Source: Blautia hydrogenotrophica DSM 10507
GTDB taxonomy: Bacteria; Bacillota; Clostridia; Lachnospirales; Lachnospiraceae
Assembly (NCBI RefSeq): GCF_034356035.1
Contig: NZ_CP136423.1
Coordinates: 1,736,001-1,800,000 of the forward strand
Length of the DNA stretch: 64,000 nt
Direction: 5' to 3'
This document shows positions 8,969-17,248 of this stretch, in pieces; positions within the stretch are counted from its first letter, which is position 1; every line of letters starts with the position of its first letter. The position numbers and the translations under genes were made by a program. The notes under the pieces were generated by a model, which was given only the letters and a program-made list of their open reading frames with translations, did not search any database and had not been told where the DNA came from.

Positions 8969-10081
8969 ATGAGAGACAGAAAAGAGAGGGCAAAGTCCTC
9001 AGTTCCCCAAAAGTCGTCAGCAGCCGGAGCTTCCGCTGACATCAGGGAGGAAGCCAGACGTCAGAGACGAATTCAGAAATTGAGAAAACGAAGGCTTCAG
9101 AATACGATATGGATGCTGCTTCTTCTGTTTCTGATAGGAGCAGGGGTGGTCTTTTTGGTGTATAAATTCCGTGGAGACACCTTAAAGAGCCTGCCAGTCC
9201 GTTATGATTCTGCCCGTGAATTTTCAGCAGTTTCCTCGAATTTGGGGAAGAGAGCAGAAGCCTTTGCATCAAAGCTGTGTGTGTCAGAGAAAGGTGACAC
9301 TCCCATGGATGCGGCAAACTTAGGGGAGGGACAGGAGGGTGCGCTGTTTGATCTTTCCAGCGGTGAGGTGCTCTACAGCAAAGATCTGTATGAAAAAGTT
9401 TATCCTGCCAGCATCACGAAGCTGATGACAGCCATGTTGGCATTTCAAAGCGGTAAATTAGACAGCACTGTGACGATTCAGCAGGAAGATCTAGACTTAG
9501 AGTCTGGCTCCCAAGTCTGTGGCTTCATGGTGGGAGATCAGGTGACATTGGACCAGTTGGTACGCTGCCTTTTGGTATATTCGGGAAATGATGCGGCCAG
9601 CGCGATTGCCCGTTATGTGGGTGGCAGTCAGGAGAAGTTTGTGGCTATGATGAACGATTACGCGGCAAAACTGGGAATGACAGGAACACATTTCGAGAAT
9701 CCCCATGGGCTGCACACGGAGAATCATTATACCACAGTCTATGATATCTATCTGATGCTTAATGAAGCTATGAACTACAGTGAGTATCTGGAGATTGCCC
9801 AGTTGTCCTCCTATACGGCGAATTTTGAACATGCAGACGGCAGCGAGGCGAGCATCACCTTGGAATCCACCGATCACTATCTGACCGGTGAGACGACGCC
9901 TCCTAAGGATGTGACTGTCCTTGGCGGAAAGACTGGGACTACTTCTGATGCTGGAAACTGTCTGGCTTTGCTTGTGCAAAACGCGTATGGACAGCCATAT
10001 GTTTGTATTGTCATGAATGCCTCCACCAAAGAAATTTTGTATCAGCAGATGAATACCTTGCTTTCCCAGATAAATGGATGA
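8969..10081 (+). CDS. Serine-type D-Ala-D-Ala carboxypeptidase (S11 family)
   Basis: This 370-residue low-molecular-weight penicillin-binding protein probably trims the terminal D-Ala from wall stem peptides. A charged cytoplasmic head of about 45 residues is followed by a single span (about 46-67), so it is anchored at the N-terminus rather than by a C-terminal amphipathic helix. The catalytic triad motifs are SITK (Ser148, Lys151), SGN (205-207) and KTG (Lys321). The gene directly abuts rodA and is the last gene of the elongation cluster; a new promoter follows. Confidence 0.9.
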   Translation: MRDRKERAKSSVPQKSSAAGASADIREEARRQRRIQKLRKRRLQNTIWMLLLLFLIGAGVVFLVYKFRGDTLKSLPVRYDSAREFSAVSSNLGKRAEAFASKLCVSEKGDTPMDAANLGEGQEGALFDLSSGEVLYSKDLYEKVYPASITKLMTAMLAFQSGKLDSTVTIQQEDLDLESGSQVCGFMVGDQVTLDQLVRCLLVYSGNDAASAIARYVGGSQEKFVAMMNDYAAKLGMTGTHFENPHGLHTENHYTTVYDIYLMLNEAMNYSEYLEIAQLSSYTANFEHADGSEASITLESTDHYLTGETTPPKDVTVLGGKTGTTSDAGNCLALLVQNAYGQPYVCIVMNASTKEILYQQMNTLLSQING

Positions 10082-10119
10082 GAAAGGGGAAAATTTGTTA
10101 CTCTTTTTTTAAATAAGGA

Positions 10120-10148
10120 TTGAATTCTTTGTTGAAATACACTATAAT
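10120..10148 (+). promoter_or_regulatory. Sigma-A-type promoter for the P-loop protein gene
   Basis: TTGAAT (10120-10125) and a perfect TATAAT (10143-10148) are separated by 17 bases. The start codon of the next gene lies about 65 bases downstream. Confidence 0.8.
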
Positions 10149-10213
10149 TGAAACATATTAAATATGGTTTTTAGTAAAAATTCATATTATACGTGTCTAA
10201 GGAGGAAAACAGC

Positions 10214-10633
10214 ATGGTTGAACTAATTGTAGGAAAAAAAGGCAAAGGTAAGACAAAAGTATTGTTAGACAAAGTGAATAGTGCGGTGAAAGAAGTAAGC
10301 GGAAATATTGTCTATCTAGACAAAAGCACGAAGCACATGTATGAGCTGAACAATAAGGTACGTCTCATCGATGTGACCAGCTACCCTGTGAAGAACAGTG
10401 ATGAATTTGTTGGATTTATTTGCGGAATTCTTTCCCAGGATCACGATCTAGAGCAGATCTATTTGGACAGTTTTCTGAAGATCGCCAGATTAGAAGGATT
10501 GGATATCGCATCCACGTTGGAACAGCTAGATGAGATCGGCAAACAATTTTCCGTTAAGTTTGTAATCAGTGTTTCCCTGGACAAAGAAGAGCTTCCACAG
10601 TCCTATACTGAGAATGTGAGCGTGGCACTCTAG
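10214..10633 (+). CDS. Small P-loop NTP-binding protein of unknown function
   Basis: This 139-residue protein has a Walker A-like GKKGKGKTK motif at residues 7-15 directly at its N-terminus, then alternating strands and helices including ISGNIVYLDKS-like and KFVISVSLD stretches that could be Walker B strands. I do not recognise a characterised family. The start ATG 10214 is set by AAGGAGG 8 bases upstream. It is monocistronic: its own promoter lies upstream and a terminator lies 115 bases downstream. An ATPase role is inferred from the P-loop alone. Confidence 0.75.
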   Translation: MVELIVGKKGKGKTKVLLDKVNSAVKEVSGNIVYLDKSTKHMYELNNKVRLIDVTSYPVKNSDEFVGFICGILSQDHDLEQIYLDSFLKIARLEGLDIASTLEQLDEIGKQFSVKFVISVSLDKEELPQSYTENVSVAL

Positions 10634-10748
10634 GCAGTGTAGCAAAGGGAATCTTTGATACCGATGTAAGTGTATCACTTTGTATGGACACAGTGAGAAT
10701 AAATCTACATAAACATTTCCATAGAGAAGTTTATCAGAAGCAAAAGTG

Positions 10749-10786
10749 AGAGAAACCACTGGAAGAATCTAGGGTTTCTCTTTTTC
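10749..10786 (+). terminator. Rho-independent terminator behind the P-loop gene
   Basis: A 9-bp stem (AGAGAAACC with GGTTTCTCT) encloses a 15-base loop and runs into a T-rich tail. It lies 115 bases after the stop codon, so the transcript has a long untranslated 3' end. Confidence 0.8.
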
Positions 10787-10792
10787 TTATGT

Positions 10793-10831
10793 AATAGGAA
10801 AGACCTTGTTACACTAATTGTTGTTACAAAT
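10793..10831 (+). repeat. Partial copy of a palindromic intergenic element (copy 1 of 3)
   Basis: The left half, ATAGGAAAGACCTTGTTACA followed by CTAAT, matches the copies at 17165 and 52384. The right half has decayed and no longer pairs well. It sits between a terminator and the start of the sugar isomerase gene. Confidence 0.55.
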
Positions 10832-10844
10832 TTGGAGGGAAAAG

Positions 10845-12104
10845 ATGAATAGGAAATATCAACTTGGAACGGAAGAGAACAAAGATTTTCTGAAAAGAAT
10901 TCGTGAGGGACTATTTCGATTCGGAGAGAAGTATGCTTCTCCCCAGGGTAGTGCCTATTATCTGGGAGACGATGGTACGCCTTGGAAGGACAGACCGCGA
11001 GAGACTTGGATAACCAGCCGTATGGCACACGTATATTGTTTGGATGAACTGTTGGGGAATAGGCAAAGAGAGGGGCTGGCAGATGCAGCAATCCAAGGGC
11101 TTCTCAGAGAACTTCATGATGACAAAAATGGCGGCTGGTATACCGGGCTCACCTCCCAGGGAGTTCCTCTGCCTCAAAAACAATGTTATGCCCATGCTTT
11201 TGTCATTTTGGCGGCTTCCTCTGGGCTTCTGGCTCAAAAAAATGGAGCTGAGGAACTTTTGCAGATGGCATTAGACTTGTATGACCTTAGATTTTGGGAT
11301 GAAGAAAAGGGGCTGTCTTGTGATACCTGGAATACGGAATTTACAATCTTAGAGGAATATCGTGGGCTGAATGCGAATATGCACACAGTGGAGGCGTTTT
11401 TGGCCGCAACGGATGCCACAGGAAAAAGAGAGTACACAGAGAGGGCGGGACGCATCATCGATCACGTAATTGGGTGGGCCAGTGGCAACCAATGGAGAAT
11501 CCCAGAGCATTTTACAAAGTCATGGACACCACAGCTTCAATATAACGAAAGTTGTCCTGAGGATCCCTTTAAACCGTACGGGGCAACGCCCGGGCATGGG
11601 ATAGAGTGGGCCAGACTTATTATACAGTGGGCATCTTCAGCTCTGGCGAAGAAGAATAGAGCTTCCTATATGGAGGCCTCGCAGCTACTGTACCACAGGG
11701 CTATATCAGACGCCTGGAACTGTGACGGGGCCCCTGGACTTGTCTACACGACAGACTGGGACGGGCGACCGATTGTCCATGACCGGATGCACTGGACGTT
11801 GGCTGAGGCGATTAACACTTCTGCAGTTCTGTACCAGGCTACGGGAAAAGCAGAGTATTCTAGAGATTACGAAAGTTTTATGCAGTATCTGGATACTTTT
11901 GTGTTGGATCATGAAAAGGGCTCTTGGTTTCACCAGTTGAACAAAGACAATCAGGTTGTGAAAACTGTCTGGCCTGGAAAGCCGGATCTTTACCACGCGG
12001 TGCAGGCGACATTGATTCCATGCTATCGTTTTGATCTCTCGATAGCTGCCGCTGTAAAGGAGAAGATGGTGACTTGTAATCTGAGTGGGAAAATGATACA
12101 ATAG
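10845..12104 (+). CDS. AGE-superfamily sugar isomerase, YihS-like
   Basis: This 419-residue (alpha/alpha)6-barrel protein is of the N-acylglucosamine 2-epimerase superfamily. Segments TWITSRMAHVY, EEYRGLNANMHTVEAFL, GATPGHGIEWARL and VYTTDWDGRPIV match, in order, the E. coli aldose-ketose isomerase YihS as I remember it; the His residues in NMH, PGHGIEW and the C-terminal YHAVQ stretch correspond to its catalytic histidines. The likely reaction is interconversion of mannose-type aldoses with fructose-type ketoses; sulfoquinovose as substrate cannot be judged here. No sulfoquinovose pathway gene is nearby. ATG 10845 has TTGGAGGG 5-10 bases upstream. Confidence 0.8.
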   Translation: MNRKYQLGTEENKDFLKRIREGLFRFGEKYASPQGSAYYLGDDGTPWKDRPRETWITSRMAHVYCLDELLGNRQREGLADAAIQGLLRELHDDKNGGWYTGLTSQGVPLPQKQCYAHAFVILAASSGLLAQKNGAEELLQMALDLYDLRFWDEEKGLSCDTWNTEFTILEEYRGLNANMHTVEAFLAATDATGKREYTERAGRIIDHVIGWASGNQWRIPEHFTKSWTPQLQYNESCPEDPFKPYGATPGHGIEWARLIIQWASSALAKKNRASYMEASQLLYHRAISDAWNCDGAPGLVYTTDWDGRPIVHDRMHWTLAEAINTSAVLYQATGKAEYSRDYESFMQYLDTFVLDHEKGSWFHQLNKDNQVVKTVWPGKPDLYHAVQATLIPCYRFDLSIAAAVKEKMVTCNLSGKMIQ

Positions 12105-12142
12105 CGCTGTATGATTTATCAGATGAGAAAGGAAGTTGCTTA

Positions 12143-13567
12143 TTGCCAAAACCAAAGAAATCTTTACCGAAAGTAAAAATATCACTCAAAGATCTGAAGA
12201 AGCTGTTTACACTGAACATCGGTACAGTAATGTTTGGCATTTTGTTTTTGTATTTGCTGATCCTTGGAATACGATACATGACCAGCTCGCATTTTGAGTC
12301 TTATCAAGTTACCTCGGGTCCTCTTGCCAGTAATGAGATGTACACAGGATTGGCAATACGGGAGGAAGAGGTGGTGAAAGCCGATGCGGATGGGTATGTC
12401 ACTTATTACGCCCGGGAGGGAAATAAAATCAATGCCAATGGGGTGGTTTTCGGTTTGAGCTCTGATCAGGCCCTGAATGGTTCAGAAACTTTAGATCAGG
12501 AAGATTTGTCTAAAATACGCAGTCAGATGAGCAACTTTTCCTATGGATTTGACCCTGCGAATTTTAACTCTACTTATAGCTTCAAATATGAGCTGGCCGG
12601 TGAAATTTTAAATTATGCAGGAGTAAATGACCAGAGTACCGCAGATTCCGATGACGGTACGGCCGCCGTTGTAAATACGGCTGGGCAGATTTTGTCCAAA
12701 ACCACAACCGATGGAATTGTGCTATACTCTATGGATGGCTACGAGAAAAAAACATTGGAAAAATTGAAAGCAGAAGATTTTGATCAGAATTCATATGAAA
12801 AGGAAGACTTAAAAACTTCCCAAAAAGTGAAGACTGGTGATCCTGTCTACACTTTGGTTACAGACGAACGCTGGAGTTTGTTGATTCCTCTCAGCGATAA
12901 ACAGGCGGCCCAGCTGACGGATACCGACACTATCCGTGTAAAGTTCAAAAAAGATGGTATGACACAGATGGGGAGTTTTTCCATTGAAAAAATTGATGGG
13001 GAGAAATATGGAAAGATAGATTTCAACAAAGGATTAATCCGTTATGCGTCAGACCGTTTTTTGGATATTGAGCTGGTTACAAATACGCAGACGGGGTTGA
13101 AGGTTCCGCTTTCTGCCATTACGACGAAGGACTTCTATATTGTACCCAAGGATTTTGCGCAGGTGGATGAGAGCGGAGCTTATCAAGGATTTGATCTTGT
13201 TACAACCAGTAAAGACGGGGAGAGTTCCACAAAGTTTGTGAGTCCGACAATCTACGCTTCCACAGACGATTACTATTATTTTGAGATGGGAGATGAGAAC
13301 GGTGACAACAATTCAGAGAATGTTCTCAGAGAAGGAGATGCAATCCTAAAACCAGATAGTTCCGATCGTTATGTGGTGGGAGATACGGGCGCATTAGAAG
13401 GAGTCTACTGTATCAATCAAGGATACGCCGTTTTCCGTCGAATTGAGCTAATTGACCAAAATGAAGAGTACGCGATTGTCCGCAAAGACACTACTTATGG
13501 GCTTTCCAGATATGACCATATCGCGGAGAAAGCGGACAGTGTCAAAGAATCAGATATTGTCTATTAA
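12143..13567 (+). CDS. HlyD-like membrane-anchored adaptor protein
   Basis: This 474-residue protein has a basic N-terminus, one span (about residues 32-50), and an extracellular beta-rich region beginning with a lipoyl-like hammerhead (VKADADGYVTYYAREG, about 79-94) and a second barrel-like part near DPVYTLVTDERWSLLIPL. This is the layout of HlyD/MFP-type efflux adaptors, but no cognate ABC transporter or permease is adjacent. It lies 13 bases before yggS in a division and envelope cluster, so a wall or division role is possible. The start is TTG 12143 with AAAGGAAG upstream. Confidence 0.7.
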   Translation: MPKPKKSLPKVKISLKDLKKLFTLNIGTVMFGILFLYLLILGIRYMTSSHFESYQVTSGPLASNEMYTGLAIREEEVVKADADGYVTYYAREGNKINANGVVFGLSSDQALNGSETLDQEDLSKIRSQMSNFSYGFDPANFNSTYSFKYELAGEILNYAGVNDQSTADSDDGTAAVVNTAGQILSKTTTDGIVLYSMDGYEKKTLEKLKAEDFDQNSYEKEDLKTSQKVKTGDPVYTLVTDERWSLLIPLSDKQAAQLTDTDTIRVKFKKDGMTQMGSFSIEKIDGEKYGKIDFNKGLIRYASDRFLDIELVTNTQTGLKVPLSAITTKDFYIVPKDFAQVDESGAYQGFDLVTTSKDGESSTKFVSPTIYASTDDYYYFEMGDENGDNNSENVLREGDAILKPDSSDRYVVGDTGALEGVYCINQGYAVFRRIELIDQNEEYAIVRKDTTYGLSRYDHIAEKADSVKESDIVY

Positions 13568-13580
13568 GGAGGAAGATACC

Positions 13581-14273
13581 ATGCTGTCAGAAAATCTGAG
13601 AGATGTAGAGAAAAAAATTGAAGGTGCCTGTATAAGAAGTGGCAGAAATCCCAAAGAGGTGACTTTAATTGCAGTAAGCAAGACAAAGCCTGTGGAGATG
13701 CTTCAGGAGGCTTATGATGCGGGAGCTAGGGAGTTTGGGGAAAATAAGGTCCAGGAGATCACGGCGAAGTACGATCAGCTTCCCCAGGATATCCACTGGC
13801 ACATGATCGGACATCTTCAGAGAAATAAAGTAAAATATATTGTGGACAAGGTTAAGATGATACACTCTGTGGATTCTCTGCGGCTGGCAGAGACCATTGA
13901 CAAAGAGGCCCAGAAAAAAAATGTGGTGGTCCCAGTTTTGATCGAGGTCAATGTGGCTGAGGAGGACAGTAAATTCGGATTGTCATTGGAAGAAGTGGTC
14001 TCATTGATAGAGGCAGTCTCAAAACTTCCGAATGTGAGGGTTCAGGGACTGATGACGGTAGCTCCTTTTGTAGAAAATCCTGAGGAAAACCGCGAAATCT
14101 TTCGAAGTTTGAAAAAATTAAGTGTTGACATTACGGCCAAAAACATTAATAATGTTACTATGAGTGTGCTGAGTATGGGAATGACCAATGATTATGAAGT
14201 AGCGATTGAAGAAGGGGCAACCATGGTACGTGTAGGAACCGGTATTTTCGGCGCACGTGATTATTCACGATAA
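13581..14273 (+). CDS. ylmE: PLP homeostasis protein (YggS/YlmE family)
   Basis: This 230-residue protein has the alanine-racemase-like barrel of the YggS/COG0325 family, which binds pyridoxal phosphate and keeps cellular PLP balanced. The PLP lysine is Lys34 in IAVSKTKP. FGENKVQE, HWHMIGHLQRNK and the C-terminal VRVGTGIFG phosphate-binding stretch are all present. Full length; AAGGAGG lies 8 bases before the ATG. It is followed by sepF and ylmH, the classical Gram-positive order. Confidence 0.93.
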   Translation: MLSENLRDVEKKIEGACIRSGRNPKEVTLIAVSKTKPVEMLQEAYDAGAREFGENKVQEITAKYDQLPQDIHWHMIGHLQRNKVKYIVDKVKMIHSVDSLRLAETIDKEAQKKNVVVPVLIEVNVAEEDSKFGLSLEEVVSLIEAVSKLPNVRVQGLMTVAPFVENPEENREIFRSLKKLSVDITAKNINNVTMSVLSMGMTNDYEVAIEEGATMVRVGTGIFGARDYSR

Positions 14274-14295
14274 GACTAGGAAATGGAGATTAAAA

Positions 14296-14916
14296 ATGGG
14301 TGTTTTTGATAAGTTTTTAGATGCCATTAAATTAAACGATGACTTTGAGGACGATGATTTTTTAGATGACGATATTCTGGACGACGATTTTGATGAGATA
14401 GAAGAAAAACCGCGAAAAAAGTTCTTTGATAAATTTTCTAAGAAGAAAGACCTTGAGTTCGATGAGGACATGGATGATTTTGATGACGAGCCAGTGGAGA
14501 GAGCCTCAAAAAGAGCATCTAAGACAGCGGCAGCTTCTAAAGTTGTAGAGAGGCCCACAAGGCAGGCTTCCAGACCGGCACCGTCTAAAATTACTCCAAT
14601 GCGCAACTCCAAGAAAGCCAGCCATAATCAGACAATGGAAGTCTGTGTAATCAAACCTGCTTCCATGGAAGATACCAGGGAAATCGCGGACACATTGGTT
14701 GACAATTCTACGGTTGTGTTGAATCTGGAAGGAATGGACGTGGAACTGGCACAGAGGATTATTGATTTTACTTCCGGTGCTTGTTATTCTCTGGGCGGCA
14801 GCCTGCAGAAAGTGTCCAGCTATATTTTTATTCTGACTCCGTATAACGTGGACATCACGGGAGATTTCCAGAATATTTTAAACGGAGCGGTACCATCCAT
14901 GAGGACAGGATATTGA
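14296..14916 (+). CDS. sepF: Cell division protein SepF
   Basis: This 206-residue protein begins with a membrane-targeting helix (MGVFDKFLDAIKL), followed by a long acidic and then basic linker (about residues 13-110) and the SepF core (about 113-200) with VVLNLEGMDVELAQRIIDF and the glycine-rich GACYSLGGSLQKV turn. SepF tethers FtsZ filaments to the membrane and forms rings at the septum. The start ATG 14296 has GGAG 7 bases upstream; the gene overlaps nothing and is followed after 3 bases by ylmH. Confidence 0.93.
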   Translation: MGVFDKFLDAIKLNDDFEDDDFLDDDILDDDFDEIEEKPRKKFFDKFSKKKDLEFDEDMDDFDDEPVERASKRASKTAAASKVVERPTRQASRPAPSKITPMRNSKKASHNQTMEVCVIKPASMEDTREIADTLVDNSTVVLNLEGMDVELAQRIIDFTSGACYSLGGSLQKVSSYIFILTPYNVDITGDFQNILNGAVPSMRTGY

Positions 14917-14919
14917 TAC

Positions 14920-15684
14920 ATGGATAAAGATTTGTTATTTGAAAAACGAATGAAAGATTTGGCAAGCCGTGCCTACAACAGAGATATTGTGTTGTATACG
15001 GATTTTCTGAATCTGGATGAACTACATAAGATTCATAGCTTGATTTCGGGGAGCCTTCCAGTGACGGTTTGTACCTTCGGCGGCTATGATTTGGCAGAGC
15101 GTCAGATGGCAGCATTTCTCCCTGATGCTCTTTCTTACCTTATGGAGGAGATACTGAGCTATCCCATAGTCTGCCTTAAAATACAGCCTCTTTCTCTAAA
15201 GTTCTCAGAAAAGCTGTCCCACAGAGACTACTTAGGAGCTCTGCTGAATTTGGGACTGGAACGTTCCATGCTCGGAGATCTGCTGATTGATGAAACTGGA
15301 GCGTACTGTTTCTGTAAGGAGACGATGGCAGGCTTTATTCAAGACAACTTGACACGGGTGAGACATACGGCGGTCCTGACGGTTCAGGTTATGGAGATGG
15401 AGGAGCTTCCACAACCCAAATTCCGGGAGATCCAAGGAACCGTTCCCTCTATTCGTCTGGATGTCCTAATTGCACTGGCTTTCGGCGAGTCCAGAAGCAG
15501 AATCACTCCGTTCATTGAAGGAGGAAAGGTATTTGTCAATGGACGGCAGATCACATCTAATGGCTATACCCCAAGAGAGAAGGACCTGATTTCTGTCCGA
15601 CAGAAAGGACGATTCATCTATGAGCAAATCCTGACTCAGACAAAGAAGGGGAGATACCGTGTTTCAGTGAAAAGATATCTATAA
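14920..15684 (+). CDS. ylmH: S4-domain RNA-binding protein YlmH
   Basis: This 254-residue protein has the YlmH layout: an N-terminal region of about 80 residues, a middle RNP-like domain (LGALLNLGLERSMLGDLLID) and a C-terminal S4 domain (RLDVLIALAFGESRSRITPFI, read at about 179-199, then VNGRQI). YlmH proteins bind ribosomal RNA; in Bacillus a homologue acts in ribosome-associated quality control. It belongs to the ylmE-sepF-ylmH division cluster. Confidence 0.88.
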   Translation: MDKDLLFEKRMKDLASRAYNRDIVLYTDFLNLDELHKIHSLISGSLPVTVCTFGGYDLAERQMAAFLPDALSYLMEEILSYPIVCLKIQPLSLKFSEKLSHRDYLGALLNLGLERSMLGDLLIDETGAYCFCKETMAGFIQDNLTRVRHTAVLTVQVMEMEELPQPKFREIQGTVPSIRLDVLIALAFGESRSRITPFIEGGKVFVNGRQITSNGYTPREKDLISVRQKGRFIYEQILTQTKKGRYRVSVKRYL

Positions 15685-15697
15685 GTAGGAGCAAAAA

Positions 15698-16204
15698 ATG
15701 ACAAAAAAGACAGCGATAATCAAAGGAATTTTAGGATTTCTTCTCTTTTTTCTGGCGGATCAGGGAACAAAACTGCTGGCGGTGAGGAACTTGAAGGGAA
15801 AGGAAAGTGTGGAGCTTATTCCAGGAGTGCTGGAATTTCAATACTTGGAGAACAGAGGAGCGGCATTTGGGATTTTGCAGAACCAACAGTGGCTGTTTAT
15901 TCTGCTGTGCTGTGTGTTTCTGGTGATAGCAGCCTATTTTTACTACCGACTGCCATTAGAGAAAAAATATTGGCTGTTTCGCCTGATGGCAGTTTTGCTT
16001 GCAGCCGGTGCTCTGGGAAACCTCGTGGACAGAATTTTACACAAGTATGTCGTGGACTTTATCTATTTCTCCCTCATTCATTTTCCTATCTTCAACGTGG
16101 CGGACTGCTGCGTGGTCATCGGAGGCATTTTGATGCTGTTCAACGTACTTGTGGTGTACAAAGAGGAAGACTATTCTTTTCTAAAATGGAGACGAAGTAG
16201 ATGA
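15698..16204 (+). CDS. lspA: Lipoprotein signal peptidase II
   Basis: This 168-residue aspartic membrane protease has four predicted spans and removes signal peptides from diacylglyceryl-modified prolipoproteins. The family boxes NRGAAFG, GNLVDRI, VVDFIYF and NVADCCV are present, giving the catalytic pair as Asp120 and Asp136. The stop codon overlaps the rluD start in an ATGA junction, so the two are coupled as in many bacteria. Confidence 0.96.
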   Translation: MTKKTAIIKGILGFLLFFLADQGTKLLAVRNLKGKESVELIPGVLEFQYLENRGAAFGILQNQQWLFILLCCVFLVIAAYFYYRLPLEKKYWLFRLMAVLLAAGALGNLVDRILHKYVVDFIYFSLIHFPIFNVADCCVVIGGILMLFNVLVVYKEEDYSFLKWRRSR

Positions 16205-17124
16205 GTGACTCAGAGAATGTATGGCTGAAAGCCGAAGAGCAGGATGAGAATCAAAGAATCGACAAATATTTAGCACGGGTGATGCCGGAGATCTCTCGTT
16301 CCTATTTTCAGAAACTTTTGAAAGACGGGGGAGTATTTATCGATGGGAAGGTCGCGAAGGCGAGCGACCGCCTGCAATGCGGGGATGAGATTTACTTTCA
16401 GATGCCCAAAAGCAGGGAGCCGGATATAGAGCCGGAAGATCTTTCGCTGGATATTCTCTATGAAGACCCCTATCTGCTGGTCATCAACAAACCCAAGGGG
16501 ATGGTCGTACATCCCTGTCCAGGACATTACAGTGGGACGCTGGTGAACGGCGTCCTGTTTCACTGTAAAGGACAACTGTCAGGAATTAATGGGGTGCTTC
16601 GTCCCGGCATTGTTCATCGAATTGACAAGGATACCACCGGAGCTCTGGTAGTCTGTAAAGACGATCAAACGCACCGAAATCTTGCGGTTCAGCTTGCTGA
16701 GCACACAATTACCCGCAGGTATCGGGCAATTGTAACCGGCAATCTGTCCGCTGACGAGGGAACTGTGGAAGGCCCCATCGGGCGGCATCCTGTGGACCGA
16801 AAAAAGATGTCGATCAACTTTAAGAATGGAAAAGATGCAGTGACCCATTACAGAGTGCTGGAACGTTTTGGGAAGGCTACTTATATAGAGTGTCGGCTAG
16901 AGACCGGGCGAACGCATCAGATACGGGTGCATCTGAGCAGTATTGGACATCCTCTGCTAGGAGACACTGTTTATGGTTCTTCTAAGAACCCTTATGAACT
17001 TCAGGGACAGACTCTGCACGCCATGGTTTTAGGATTTACACATCCATATTATGAAAAATATGTCGAATTTGAGGCACCTTTGCCAGAGTATTTTCAAAAA
17101 ATGTTGGAAAAATTAAGAAAATAA
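16201..17124 (+). CDS. rluD: Ribosomal large-subunit pseudouridine synthase, RluD-like
   Basis: This 307-residue protein has an N-terminal S4 domain (RIDKYLARVMPEISRSYFQK, about residues 20-39) and an RluA-type catalytic domain. The active-site motif HRIDKDTTG places the catalytic Asp at residue 142, and TGRTHQIRVHL follows near 236. RluD-type enzymes modify helix 69 of 23S rRNA, but in Firmicutes the exact target of each paralogue is uncertain. A second, distantly related paralogue is truncated at the far end of this window. Confidence 0.9.
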   Translation: MSDSENVWLKAEEQDENQRIDKYLARVMPEISRSYFQKLLKDGGVFIDGKVAKASDRLQCGDEIYFQMPKSREPDIEPEDLSLDILYEDPYLLVINKPKGMVVHPCPGHYSGTLVNGVLFHCKGQLSGINGVLRPGIVHRIDKDTTGALVVCKDDQTHRNLAVQLAEHTITRRYRAIVTGNLSADEGTVEGPIGRHPVDRKKMSINFKNGKDAVTHYRVLERFGKATYIECRLETGRTHQIRVHLSSIGHPLLGDTVYGSSKNPYELQGQTLHAMVLGFTHPYYEKYVEFEAPLPEYFQKMLEKLRK

Positions 17125-17125
17125 A

Positions 17126-17154
17126 TGGAAATCCAACAAAAAGTATTGTATAAT
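17126..17154 (+). promoter_or_regulatory. Probable promoter for the cytidylate-kinase-like gene
   Basis: A perfect TATAAT (17149-17154) has a weak -35 TGGAAA (17126-17131) 17 bases away. It starts right after the rluD stop codon and the transcript would include the palindromic element in its leader. Confidence 0.55.
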
Positions 17155-17164
17155 GTTTTTATAC

Positions 17165-17212
17165 AATAGGAATGGCCTTGTCGCGTTAATGCGTGAAAGT
17201 CCTTTTGCTATC
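17165..17212 (+). repeat. Palindromic intergenic element (copy 2 of 3)
   Basis: ATAGGAA, CCTTGT, TAATGCGTGAAAG, CCTTT and CTAT line up with the copy at 52384. The central stem reads TCGCGT against GCGTGA where the other copy has TCACAC against GTGTGA, so changed bases still pair (one G-C for A-U, two G-U). It lies in the predicted 5' leader of the following gene. Confidence 0.7.
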
Positions 17213-17248
17213 AGGACAGCAAGGGTTTTGGTGAAGGGAGTGACCGAT

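Noticed and set aside
15889..16200. 103-codon frame inside lspA on the same strand
   Set aside because: lspA itself carries all catalytic motifs in the other frame; this frame has no motif or start signal.
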